Position numbers and translations under genes: made by a program | Part shown: positions 48,482 to 60,890 of the stretch, piece after piece | Layout: each line of letters begins with the position of its first letter | Numbering within the stretch: position 1 is the stretch's first letter | Notes under the pieces: generated by a model | Told to the model about the DNA's origin: nothing | What the model saw: the letters and a program-made list of their open reading frames with translations, nothing else | Databases searched by the model: none | Origin: Acanthococcus lagerstroemiae | Lineage: Eukaryota > Arthropoda > Insecta > Hemiptera > Eriococcidae | Assembly: GCA_031841125.1 (NCBI GenBank) | Contig: CM063109.1 | Location: 66,594,914-66,658,913, forward strand | DNA: 64,000 bases | Direction: 5' to 3'

Positions 48482-51400
48482 TATTGAGATAGTATTCAAT
48501 TTATAGGTTTTGAAACTAACTTCAAAATGTTTGAAAGTCTTTATATAGCCATACAAAGCGTCAATTAATCTCTACAGAGTCGTGAAAAATCTTACAAGAT
48601 TTTGATTAGCTTTTAATAACATTTTAACGGAATCCAAATAGAATACAACACAGAACCCTCATGAATTTTCAGATAGTGAGCCTTCATCATTCTTAGCGGG
48701 CATTGAATCTTCTAAAAAAGCTCTGATGAGTCTGACTAGCCTCATCAAATTTTGAAACAATCTCAGCGTGTTTTGTTGATTGGAAAACTCGCGACAGAAG
48801 CTTAACAAATTCTAACAGTCCAGGAGTGATTTTTCTGCTTGTGGATCTCATAGTATTTCTAATGAGCTAAATTAATTACCTATTCTTCCCCGCCTCGCCA
48901 TTCAACCAATACTTTTAAATAACAGGATTCCAAGACCAGCAGCCAACCAGTGAATCCTCTCTGCCCACCATTGGGTAAAACTAAGCTGAACTCCCAAGAT
49001 CGTCAACAAGATATCTTGGCCTCTTTAAAAATGTCTCAAGCTTGGTATTTTTCTATCACTTCTTTCCTCCGACTGTCTTCCAGCTCTTGATAGACTAGGA
49101 AGGCAGGACATTGAGCAAGCAAACTCGAAAGGGTAGTTTCCGATGCCAAGGGTGCGGTATCTGGGGAGCTAATTTGGCATATGTGCATCGCCATACACTC
49201 CACCAATGGAAGCAAGAAGACAAAGTAAGGCAGACTGATGATTACAGACAGAATCGAGGCTCGTAGAAACGGGGCTGTAGAATGGTCGCGAAGTACTTTC
49301 AAATCTGGACAGGAAATACTCCAGTGAAATGTGTCTTCAGAATAAAAATATTATGTATGAACATAAATATGTGCTAGTTAGATGGCGACTCCGCTAGAAA
49401 ACCCCTCGAGTACGAAGGGTGAATTTCAAATCGATACGTACTCGATGGTTGCTCGATTTCTTTGTCAGTGTTGAAAATCGTCGACACTTCAGAAAGCTCG
49501 GTTGTCACTCAAAATTGAACCGAATGAAATATAATTATCCACACGGCGCTTCTATTTTCACGAACACGGAAACTGTTTTCGCGAAAACCTGTCGTAAAAC
49601 ACTTTTCACCTTGAAAGTAGCTAACAGTTTTAGTTGTAAATTGTATAGTTACTGAAAGTTTGAAAAATTAATGCATTTAAAATTTACAGTTGGTTGATTT
49701 ACCATCAATATTGCTGCTTGCAAGATAAAAAAAGAGTGTTTTTTTATCTCTACGGACAAGTGTTCGTCAGAGTCTGCTTAGAAAAACTATTTTCATGTTT
49801 TGGAAGTCCTCGAATTGGATGTTCCACTAATCATCCTTCAAGAGCTGCTTTTTTATTCTGGAATAGTTATGGCGAAGTCCTTCTCCTATATTGAACGTTA
49901 TGTTTACGACAATAGTGATGATGATAGGTTTCACTTTTATATTGAATTTTATCGAGGTCTGTGCTTTTGTGCGGTCACGAATATTAGTAATCTGGAGCAT
50001 GAGAAATTTGTAATGATGTAATTGAAAATATTTTTCGAGGCTCTGTATGTGTTAATTTCATGTGATCGCAGGGTATATCGAGAAAGTAGAATCCAAGACT
50101 TGAATCAAAATTTTGTGAAAGTTGGAAATTCTTGAGGTTCGACGAACTTCCAGATTGACTTTTTGCAATCAAAATGGCAAATCAGCTGCACCCATGTGTT
50201 ATTAAAAATCCCTACCTGAAATACTGCGGAGCAGTTTGGTAACTACGTACTGATTTTCAAATGGGTCGGCAGTTAGTTTATGTCAAAGAAATCGACGACA
50301 GTGTAGAAAATTCAAACTGAATTTGAATCACCCGGAAAGCATGTGAAAAAGTTGGTACAGTTATTGACAGTCAAATAAGACTTTTGCAACTGCGTTCGTA
50401 GTTCTGTAAATGAAACTGGGTTTGGGAAGAAACTTGAAATGCTCTAAGCTACTACCGATTCCCCAAAAGTCCCTCATTGTTATAGAAATCCTACCAAGAA
50501 TTCGGAAGAGGTGTATCTTTTCAAGATGAACGTAACAGCGATGATTTCTCCTTTGAAAACTGATGAAAAACAACCGTGTAAATCTGAAAAAAAGTCTTCC
50601 AAAATCACAAGATGAATTTCTCCACGTCCTCCCACTAGTCCCCTCTTTTTGGTTTTCAATTTCGGTGGACACATTGTATGGCCTGCGTGTTGTATGAGGA
50701 GACAGTGATCCTTCCCACTAGGTGTGTAGATGCATCGCAGTCGAAGAACGAATGACGTATTACGAAAACTTGATATCCATTTGGTCGGTTAGTGGAGTAA
50801 ACGATGCATAGTGAAATTTCATTTGGAAATTTTAGAATTGAAATTCTTTATTGACTGTCTCTCTGCATCTTGTTTCGAAGGATAGCAGCAACGGAAACTG
50901 TGATCGCCGTGTGATCGACCTGAGTCAGAATTCATGGGTTTAAAAATTGTACTCAAATTTTATGATTTTAATTTTCAAAAGCGTGTTGTATCTTCAGACA
51001 ATCAGTGGGACTTGAAAAACTATTCTAGCTACAGCTGAGGCTTCGTGAAACTCTTCCGTACTCATTTAGAATTCTAATATGCTGCCCTAAAAGGAAAGAA
51101 AGAAAAACTTCTTTGAACTTTTTTAAGACTTTTTGATCCCCCTCCCCCAATTGCTCCTTTCAAGGTTTCTTAGAGATGCAATGCATTCTTGTCAGAATAT
51201 TAAGCTAAGATAAAAGAAGCATTCTTCAGATCTGTGTACCCTACCCCAATTCCTTCAGTATTCCAAAAGAATTGTAAACATATGGCGATGTAAAAGTCAT
51301 AAATTTAAATTTTTCAGTTTCAGTAGGTATCCTGTAGGTCCATGATGCTCAACAATTCACGTACTTTTTAACAGCTTATTATGATAATTTTCTATTAAAT

Positions 51401-53929
51401 TCTACTAAAAATACTGTAATTCTGTTACATATAATTTACTAAAAAACAGTAACTGCAAGTACATCTATAATAATTATGAATAGAATTGAGGACCTGACTT
51501 CCAAAACGCGCTTAGTCCAAAAAACGAAATGTTGGGAAATCGAAAATTCAGTTACTTGGATGGGAAGAGGAGGGGTCAGTGCTAGTACCACGCAAGTATG
51601 AAGGTTGGTATGCGAACAGTCTTCGTGCTATGGGAGTGCAAAGTGGGGAAAGTCGTGGACTTGGTTCGTTTTGGCTGACCATGGCATACTTGTGAAATGT
51701 CAAAACTCATACATCTTGACCTATAAACTGTCGGAAATCAGAATATACAGCTTAGAGACGACCATTCCGGTGAACAAGACACACGATGTCCCCCCTCCCT
51801 CCACCTTTCAGACATTCTTGTACCCTCCCCCCGGATAGGAAAAAGCAAGTATGACTTACAGTCGTAAGAATTTTATATTCCTAAAATTTGATAAAACACA
51901 AAAAACAAGTAAGTCAGTATTATAAAAAATAATGAAAAAAAGGTTTCGCTGGCTCTAAGTCGTGATAAAATCATGAAACCAACTTTGAAAGGTGCCTTTT
52001 GACTTCCTCCGCCGGATTGCGCTAAAAACTCAACTTTTGATTTTTTTTGACTAATTGCGTTTTGGAAGTCAGGTTCTCAATTACAGTAATTTCAAATAAA
52101 ATTACTTTAATTTTTACCAATATCTCGTGAAAATGACTATAATTTGATATCAGAGACTTACTTGAATTTCTTATAATTATTTTTATCACAATCTTTTTTC
52201 AGTTCAGTTGCTTTTTTTTGCGTTCAAGTTTAAACACCTTGTCTTTACTATTTCATTGTCTGTAGTACACTACAAATTGTAAAATTATGAACGTTTGTAA
52301 CCATGAAAATGGTTCGCAATACCTGTACTCTTCCTTGTAGGCTGAAATTTTTCCTTTATTTAGAAACCGTGTCGATAGCAGAGGCCGAAAGAGAGAAAAT
52401 GGAAAACTCTGAGGGATACATGAATTTTTACTCACGTACTGACGTCAGTCTAGTTCCACGGTTGCCGTGCCCTATTATGCAAAAGGAAGAAGAAGAAAAA
52501 ACCACTCTCTAAATATATACAATTCGTATTTAAGTACCTTGAGTACTTAAAGTGGCTGCTAAGATTAAGTTCAAAATTCACACTTGTGAGGTCATTATTG
52601 TCCTTAATATTTTCACGACCATTCGGAAATACTCGTAGTTTTTGTGGTTTTGTATCGGTTGACAGGAAATTTACGCTGCCAAATCGTCGGATTTTCAGAC
52701 TGGACTACAGTTTTGAATCCCTCAACAGGATATTGTGACTGGTTTGATCACCATTTTGTGCCTGGAGTTCTTACTTGTCCTTCCAGAGAAGTTCTTTTGG
52801 CGCATTTCGAGTTCAAACTATGTTCGAAAAACAGAAGATGTAAGATCATGATTCGCTGATCATTTAAAAAGTATATAAGATCGGAAGTTCAGATCAAAAT
52901 ACCACTTTAGGGAAAAAGATTTTGGATTATGGAAATATCATAGTCTCGTGATCTTTTTGATGTTGATCAGATCATGATTTTGCTTAATTTTTGTGATCCT
53001 TTTGATCTTGGAGTATAGTCTTCCATAATTTTGAAAATCAGAAAAAAATCACGATCATTTCAGATCTGAAATCTCATCTTGTAATGATCTTAGATCATCA
53101 TCTCCTTGATGCTTTTGATCTAAAAAGGCATATGATTTGCTCGTCTTCGGTGGAGATACATCCCAGCAACTGAAGTCTAAGCGTTATTCAATTTCATGCA
53201 GTATGGTTAGGAATACCTGTATCACTCAGTATGATTGTCTGATTATTTTTGAGGTCTCCAGCTCATGGGCGTTATTTTAAATGAAATTTTACTCGAATAG
53301 GAAAACCATAATTTAGGAGAAGTGATTTGTTTGTAATTCAAAACCGTGTTTCGAATAGTGTACGGCAGTAATCCCGAAACTCGTTCATCAAAAACACCGA
53401 TGAGATACCTGTATCGGAATCCGAAGATCACCATCTGGAATTTAATTTATATCTCGTCGGACGACTTTACCCCGTATCGTGCCTGATGCAATACGAGACG
53501 GCTATACTGGTTGTTCGGTCAAATAACCAGAAGCTTATGACCCATTAGCGATAACAGACGTACGAATTTCAGACACTATAAACAATAACATAGTTACATG
53601 TACCATTAAACTGGTTATAAAATGCCAGCGAGTGTGCTTCGCTAATGCATACAAGACAACGTGAATCTGGTCTGTATGCCCGTCTCGGAATCGCAATCGA
53701 TTTTATGTTTTTATGCCTACACCCCCCCCCCGTGCACTCTGTTCCCGTTTGTCTCTTTCTCGGTACACTTCAGTCTGTCCACGCTGTGTAATTTACGGGA
53801 ATCAGTTAGGCCGTTCCGAAGTAATGGAAGTGATATTTGGAGGCTGAACGCGTTCTGGAATTGTTCTCAATTTTATTCGGCATTTGAAGAGTTACAAGTC
53901 ATAGCCCGATTCCTTCAGGGTTATTTAAA
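48482..53929. other. intergenic, few recognisable features
   Basis: No gene supported. 48530-48830 has scattered GAGTC/GACTC words. On - at 49036-49302 an 88-codon frame might be a LINE RNase H or zinc-knuckle tail, but no motif is clear. 52840-53130 is packed with GATC words (AGATCATGAT, TGATCTTAGATCATC) like those at 25540 and 26200. A 10-bp C run lies at 53722-53731. Confidence 0.4.
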
Positions 53930-55740
53930 ATCGTTAAGACTTCTTTAAGATCTTTGAACACGTTTTTGTTGCAAGCTTAGCTGAGAATTTTTGAAATTAT
54001 TCTAATTTGTTCAAGATTCTGGAAGACTTTTCGGCACTTCCTTAATGTTCTATAAGGCTCTTCAGAACTTTCTTAACTTGCTAAGACTTTTTAGATCTGT
54101 TTGAGACTGTATTGGATTTGTGTAAGTCTTTCTAAAACTCATTTGGACTAGTTCAAGATTCTTTTAACCTCCTCCTCAAAACCGACGTAGGGCGAAAGTC
54201 GACATTCGAATAGGCATTTATGTCGAAAAGGTGACGAGTTTGGTTAAATTGAATTGTCTCAAGCGTTCCAGACTTATTTTTAACTTCTTCAAAACGTTCT
54301 TCCGGACCCATTAGAGACACTTCAAGACTTCTTTAACACTATTCCAGACTTTTTCAGACCTGTTGAAGACTGTTCATGATTTTCTTGGTCCGTTCAGAAT
54401 AATTCTAAACTATCTTAAACAGCTCTAACAAGTTCTTGAAAGAGTTCAGAAAATTGTTCAGAAGACTCGAAGAGTATTAAATGAGTGCGAGAGTGTTGAA
54501 GTTATTTAAATAGTCTGAGGACGTATAAAACACTAAGTCTTGCAGAACCTTTTTCCATTCAAACTGGGAAAAGTTTTAACGAGTCCGAAAGAGTTTCTCA
54601 TATGGTCTTGAAAAAGTCAGAAAGAGCATTGAAGCGTCTTAATTAGTTAAAAAGATTTTCTAACTCATCTGGACGAGTTGTTAGGAGTCTTATATGAATC
54701 TAAAAGAGTCCTGACCAGCTTTGAAACAAGCTCGGATGAATTCCTAAAGTGTCTCAAAAGAGCCTCAATTATGCGAGTCTCTGGGTTTCTCTAGACGTAT
54801 CTAGAAGATGCTCAAACGATCTTAAACAGGTACGAACCGTCTTGAAATAGTTACAAAAAGTTTAATGGAGCCCGGAAAAGTCTTCACGAGCTCGAAGTAG
54901 TCTTGAAGAGTCCGGAGAATCCTTTAAGATAATTTTAAAGAAATCAGGAAGAGTTTTGAAGCATCTTAATTCGTCAGGAAGATTCTCGCACATGTGTGTA
55001 TAGGTTTTAGGAATCTCAGTCTAAAGATGTTTCAGCTGATCTGTGTAATCTTAGAAGAATCTTGGCGAACTTTCTTGAACATCTCAAAAGAGTCTCAGTC
55101 GAGCGACTTGGGGATTACCTAGGCATATCTACAAGAAGCTTAAGTATGAAAAGATTGTGAAAGAATTACAATACATTTTGCTAAAATTTTCAAGAGCTCT
55201 TAGAGGTCTTGAATGAGTCTAGAAGGAAATTAAGTATTTTAAAATAGGCTGAAAAAATCCTAACCAGACTGGAAAGTCCTTACAAATAGTCTTGAAAAAG
55301 TCAGTAAGAACCTCAAGAGTCCTGAACAGTTTTGAAACAATTCTTCGGAAGAGTCCTAATAAAATGAATTTAGGAGTAATTTCCCAAAAACGGTTCTGTC
55401 CTATGTTTGAAATTTTGAGTTTTCAGTTTCGTTGTATGCAGCGGAGAGGTCCAGACATTATCAAATTGTCATATCAGTAATCAGGCGTAGCAATCGAGAG
55501 ATTTCAGTTCAGAGATTTCCGCCATTCCCAAGGATAATATATATTCTGACCAGTTTTTCATGTTTTCTGAAAACTGATTTTTGGACATAACCGGTTTTGG
55601 AAAATTATTCTTTAATTCCTGATACGTTTCGAAAGTCCCAGCCAAACTTGGAATTGTCTTAAATAAGTTTGAAAGAGTACTGAAGAGTCTTGAAAGAGTT
55701 GTGAGAGTGAATCGGGTATAATTTTAAGGATTTAATTTCT
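53930..55740. repeat. 1.8-kb field of degenerate GAGTC/GACTT words with strand switch
   Basis: From about 53930 to 54420 the sequence is pyrimidine-biased, with repeated GACTT, AGACT and TTAAGACTTC words. From about 54430 to 55720 the complementary purine-biased words (AAGAGTC, TCTTGAAAGAGT, AAAGAGTCC) dominate. Word spacing is irregular, often near 10 to 30 bp. Short pieces of the same texture occur at 130-250, 34500-34600 and 48530-48830. Confidence 0.7.
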
Positions 55741-56344
55741 GTAAAACTTGGAAGAATCTCATCAGTATTTTAACTATTGCAGACTTGCAGCTGCTGGGAG
55801 CGAAACCTAAATATTGATATTTTTCGATAAAATAATGTTATTTTTGTATAATGCAGCTTTTTAATTGAATGCATCATTAAAATTTCAACGTTATTTCTTT
55901 TTGTTCCACATTAATATTCGTAAATTGAATAACAACTCGGGTGTACATACTCATATTCACAGGAAGGGCGTACCGAAGAAAAGGTGTAGGAGGGCCCAAA
56001 ATTTTACAACTGGTACGTCGAAAATTTCACTCGCTCTGCTCACGAGAATGTAGTCTTAGAGACAAACAAAAACGTTTCAAAAAGTCTAAAATTTTCCCAA
56101 GAAAACTACTGATTGAAACCAGTTATCGAACAGTTTTGAGGGTGCTTTCCTCGGTACGCTCCAGAGTACTTACTGTAAATACACGGTGTTATTCTAGCTC
56201 ATGAACAATGTTAGTACCCCTCCCCTTTCCTCCTGATATGGTATTATATATTGTAGATGGAGTCCTATTAGCCTATCCAAGTAAAAAGTCTCCAAGTCTC
56301 CATGTAGTTGACGAATGAAGCAGTGATGCGACGAATATCGATAG

Positions 56345-56580
56345 TACCTGGTATTCAGGTGATATTTGTTGACAAAATGAGTTATTAGTATCGTTGGAAA
56401 AAGTGTGAAAAGTAGAATTCTTTAAAATTGGGTTCCCGATACAAAAATGTGTATCCACATTGAAAAGAGTTTATCAGTAAACGCTATGTCCATAAATCGG
56501 TATTATTCATTGGCTTTTCATATTACGTTTTCTCAAAAAACAGATTTTGTCGCTTTGTCAGTTTTTACTTAACAGCGTCC
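56345..56580. mobile_element. TIR element family A, copy 5, left end degraded
   Basis: Contains the interior ATTAGTATCGTTGGAAA and AAAAATGTGTATCCAC and ends TTTACTTAACAGCGTCC at 56580. The left terminal repeat is no longer recognisable beyond a CCTGGTATTCAGG remnant. Confidence 0.75.
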
Positions 56581-56993
56581 AAATACCGATACTTTTTCGA
56601 AATTTTAGCACCGTCGCTTTTAATTCCAAACTATCGCTAGGGACTAGCAAGTATTAGCCCAGCAGGTAGCGGGGAATTTTAACGGTCGAATCGAATGAGC
56701 ACCATTTTGCAGCTGAAGTTCCATGAAAAAACTATCGATAGGGTTTATTCTCGACTTGTTGTAATCGCACATTCCCTTCAGAGAAAAATTTCAGAACTCA
56801 CTCCGGTTAAGTAACCGATCATTTTCAGTTATTTCTGAGTGCAAAAATCAGCGTGTTCTTTAAGCTCTATTCTGAATCTGGAAGCCTCAAAACTAGTTCA
56901 TAGTGAGTAAATTCGTGTAGTCGGAAACTTAGTAAGGTTGAAATTCGGGAGTCGTTCAAAATCGGATTCAGGTTAAGTGATTACAGAGTGTCT

Positions 56994-57056
56994 ACTGGCC
57001 TGGAAAGTCATGAAAAGTCATATTTTAACCAAAACTCGAAAAAGTCATGATATTTC
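56994..57056. mobile_element. TIR element family B, left-end fragment
   Basis: CAGAGTGTCTACTGGCC followed by GGAAAGTCATGAAAAGTCAT resembles family B with its own word AAAGTCATG. No right end was found, so this is probably a broken copy. Confidence 0.55.
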
Positions 57057-57170
57057 ATCATGTCATAGTTCCCAATATTTCCATCACTAAACTAAAGTAT
57101 CGATAGGGTGTTAGTGTTGAATAATGTGGTAATACTCGTAAATAAAAAATGGTGTGTGTCTACATTCGGA

Positions 57171-57420
57171 CAGGGATGTTTGTTTACTCGTAGACAATAC
57201 TTGTTTGTCGACATTTTGGTGTAAAAAAATTTAGAAAATGTGTAGAAAGTAGACAAAATTAGATAAATGTAAACAGTTCTGGAAATGATAAAAAAAAAGC
57301 TAATATACATGTAATCAGTTAATCACAAATTTACAATAATAAATCTAAATTTCTATTAATTTTACTTTGTTGACATTTGTCTACATTTGTGTACACTATT
57401 TGTCTGCACTAAAATTCCTG
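57171..57420. mobile_element. hAT-like element with TGTAGACAAA words
   Basis: Left end CAGGGATGTTTG, right end AAAATTCCTG, flanked by 8-bp near-duplicates CATTCGGA and CACTCGGG (6 of 8). Words GTAGACAA, GTCTACATT and GTCGACATT recur at both ends. Non-coding. Confidence 0.6.
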
Positions 57421-57670
57421 CACTCGGGCCAGTTATGGTTGTAGTCACGGACGTTAACTACTAAATTTGGATTTTTCGCTGTCGCCAATGTGATGGCCTT
57501 GAATTAGCGGGTTGCGAGGGTGGTTGCTCCGCTTTCCATGTAGACTGCGTATTTTATTTACCATTGATTTCCATTGATATCACGTCGAATTTTGTTTTTA
57601 AATTCAAATTTTTAGTGGAAATTTGTAAATTCTGTGTACCGTATGACATTTTTGAATTAGAATCTCTTTT

Positions 57671-57881
57671 CTAATTTTACTTTCAGCCCGAGCCCTGGAA
57701 TCTGCTGTTTCGAGCATTACCTCGGAGACGTTGGGGATGTTGGTAGGGCTGTCTTAGCCCTCTTCTCTTCTGGCCGAAAAGCCGGCCTAGGTCAAAATGT
57801 AGTGAGTTGGCTACGTGGGTTTGAACCCGGAACCTCCGGATTCCGAGATTAGCGCGCTATCCACTCGACCAACCAGCCCCC
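57671..57881 (-). mobile_element. tRNA-derived SINE, copy 2
   Basis: On -: GGGGGCTGGTTGGTCGAGTG (A box TGGTCGAGTGG), then GGTTCCGGGTTCAAACCC (intact B box GGTTCAAACCC-like), body CTAGGCCGGCTTTTCGGC and AGAGGGCTAAGACAGCC, tail GAGGTAATGCTCGAAACAGC, CCAGGGCTCGGGCTG. Better preserved than the copy at 32743. Confidence 0.9.
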
Positions 57882-58615
57882 TTTTTGAATTAGGTTGGTA
57901 TTTTGGCTGTTTTTCTGCATGCTTATAAATGCAGAAGATTGCATGTTCAAACCACCCACGCAAACGGATAGAGACGGCCGCCATTTTCACTTTTGACAAA
58001 TTTTAAGAACTTAATGCTAAAATTATAAAGGATTCCCACCTGATTCTAAAATACTATTCTGTTGTTCTGCATCTGCATCAATCTGTATGCACTGGAAATA
58101 ATTTTGAAATCTGAAGATAAGTAAGCAAAAATGAATTTTTCCATTCGATAATAAATTGACAAATCAGTAATCCTCAACAATTTTATTTTATAGAATGGGT
58201 GGTAGTGGTGTTATTGGTAGGATGGAAAGAAAATGGCGGCTCATGGCTGTCCTTAATTGTTTTCAGATGATGTGTATCAGTTCTTACGTGAGATTAAAAT
58301 GGTCGAGAAAAAACGAATACTGTGTTTTCTAATTGAAAAATTCTTTTGAAAATGCTTAAAAAGTAATTTGTGGTATCTTAGAACTCAAATCTGGACAATT
58401 GCGTGCGTCCTCTTATCAGTTTCCACACTAGCGCTCCTATCGGTGGAATTGCAATAAATGTATTTTACTTTGGCCTGTTCTAAAGGTTGTTTAGGATTTC
58501 CACTGTACACAGAGTATGGCAAAATTTCGTCACGAAAACATACAGTTGCACTTATTGGTCACCCTGTATTTATCTTTATTAATGATGTACGCGAAATAAA
58601 TACAAGAACAGACGC

Positions 58616-60060
58616 ACACACACACACGTATACGTAACATTTTACCTGTGTGCACAAGTACACTCGAAAACGGATGCATCGTATCAACAGCCATTACCAA
58701 TTATTATGTCACGATTACCTGTCCGCTTAGAATGTCTTCCGTCGAATGCTTTCTCTAACTTGGAAGGCGAACACGGTTCCCCCTTTCCCCTCTGCCACCG
58801 TGTGTCTGACGTTTCGCGCCACGAATTACCGTAATTTTCAGTATAGTAAAAAATGGAGGAGCGTCGCCGCCGGTCGTTGAAAATAGCCGGGGGAAAATAC
58901 TTTCGACATAATTAGGTGGTTGTCAAATAGCCGGGAAAAGAAAATCGATTTCGTGAATATTTCAAATATTTTTCAAAACGAGGAAAAGCTGTTCGACTTT
59001 GGAAGCCGGGCTTCTCGAAAGAGAGGGTGAGAAAGCGAGATGGAAAATAATGTATACGAATTAACGTTCCCTCGAGAAATCAGTTGTCGTGTGTTTATGA
59101 GGTAAGAAAAGAGAGAGTGAGACAGAGAGTGTTTCTCTGGCTGGGCGTGAAGAAGAGGAAGAGAGGGAGAGAGAAAAGAGGAAAAGGAAATCTGGAAAAA
59201 GAATGGCGAGGAAAACAAGTTACTAACGGCCAAGTGTATTACATTTCCTTTTCATGGAGTCGGGTGGTGGAGACGGGAGAGTGAAGTCAATAGCTTGTGA
59301 AAATACCGGTAGGACGGGAAACATGAGACGTTTCCGATTGGAAACAAACGCGGTCGAATAGGGTAAAATGACGAATTCGAAAGCGAAGAAAAAAGTCAAG
59401 CAGGGGTTGGTTGGTGTATCATAGTGTATGAAACACATCTCTTTTACACAGCGCTCGTTATCGGTTATTACGTGGTTGTAGAAGCGCAGATTTTTGGTTC
59501 GTTGCAAATCTGATTTTTTGTGCGTATTTGCGTAAACTCCTCCGACTATCGTCTGGCATTGAATAGAGTTAGACGAGTTAGACTTCGGAGTGCGTACGAG
59601 AAAAAAAAAGAAAACTGAATTGTCCTCGGTTACTTGTACATTATAAAACCCACCTCGGCAGAAATCGCAACCTCTGGCCGACACGATTCGCATCCGTGTA
59701 TAAACTAACGCGTTTCCTCTAATTGGAAAATATTCAGCACCCCGAGTTCTTGCAAAGCCGTATTTGTGCGGAGCACGTGAACGATTCCAGCCTCTGGCTT
59801 CGTTGATTATCGATCACGATCGATGTGCTCGCATTATTATTACTATACCATACGTCGGAGGGTGCAACCCTAAAATTACCTACTCTCTTCGAAATAGTAT
59901 GTGTACGGTTTCGGAATATAAACAAGTAATAGACATGGTGGGTACCCTAACCTTGGTCTATACCTCATTTGTATAGCCGATCGAGACGATCGTCGAACAC
60001 ATGCTGTTATTCGGTACACACGAAACAATGCATATTATTGGTCGCTAACGAAAGTATCAC
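58616..60060. promoter_or_regulatory. CpG-rich stretch, possible promoter or 5' UTR
   Basis: A (CA)n run at about 58617-58628 is followed by sequence with much CpG (GGAGCGTCGCCGCCGGTCG near 58858, and 59640-59830) and purine-rich GAGAG runs at 59100-59200. Longer open frames here (such as 59223-59693 on -) show no family marks. Confidence 0.3.
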
Positions 60061-60254
60061 GCGCGGGAAAAAGGCCCTGTGGGTTGAAGGAAGTGTCGCA
60101 GAATGCTGTTATCGAAATATATGATGATTGGAAAAGTGTGCTCGACCTGTAGACGTGCGAACCAGGGATGAACAGTGGGGCACTAACGTTTCACGGATTC
60201 AGTTTACTACCTCCTTCGAAGAACAGCATTAAACAACGGACATTAAAACATTGA

Positions 60255-60535
60255 GCGCTATGTTGGTCAGTGCTGACCAACATATCACTTTCTCTCAAGA
60301 CCATGTTGTCAATTCGGACCTAGCAGCGTAATGGCTGACATCTGGCGGAAATTTTCAACAACATCTAGTTCTTTTGTGTTCTTATCAACGTTAGGATAAA
60401 ACCGCACTTTTTATCCTAACGTTGATAAGAAATTCAATGGAAAATCATCAAACGACATCAGCGCGCCACCATGCTACTAGGTCCGAATGGTGACCTACGC
60501 TATAGCGGCTATACAATGAAAAATGCTCTTGTTCT
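60255..60535. repeat. foldback structure with 23-bp perfect hairpin
   Basis: Arms 60379-60401 (TTCTTATCAACGTTAGGATA plus AAA) and 60409-60431 are exact complements around a 7-nt loop. Imperfect pairing extends outward to TTCGGACCTAGCAG (from about 60313) and CTACTAGGTCCGAA (to about 60487). Just left, ATGTTGGTCAG TG CTGACCAACAT (60260-60283) is an independent 11-bp palindrome. Confidence 0.9.
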
Positions 60536-60582
60536 AGGACAAAAATTCTGAAATTACGCATGGTGCTAAATGCGTTAAAATG

Positions 60583-60890
60583 AATTTGCGTTTGGACACT
60601 CCTGTAGATGCGCTAGTGTCGTGGACGAAAAGATGATCAGGGTATGTTTACCACAAAAACATGCACAAGTAAAATGAGCTCTAGCAGCTTCAATATTGTT
60701 TTTTATGGAAAACTGAAGAGAACTAAAGTGGTAGACCTTATCATTTCCTTTCAGATAAGCCCAACTTCAGGTTTTCTGCAGAACTTTTTTGTCACTGATC
60801 ATCTTTTCATCCTAATACACCAATTAGCGCGCGGCATTTCATTAGGCCGCTAGAGAGCGACTCTTTAGCGTCCAAACGCGAATACTCTTC
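60583..60890. repeat. second foldback structure
   Basis: GCGTTTGGAC (60588-60597) pairs with GTCCAAACGC (60870-60879), and GAAAAGATGATCAG (60627-60640) pairs with CTGATCATCTTTTC (60795-60808). The order is inverted, as in a foldback or TIR element of about 300 bp. No target duplication was resolved. Confidence 0.75.

Noticed and set aside
49036..49302. possible LINE tail on -
   Set aside because: Suggestive Leu/Ser-rich text but no cysteine knuckle, RNase H or reverse-transcriptase motif that could be defended.
59223..59693. 156-codon open frame on -
   Set aside because: No domain recognised, no splice or start context, and it lies in CpG-rich DNA where stop codons are scarce.
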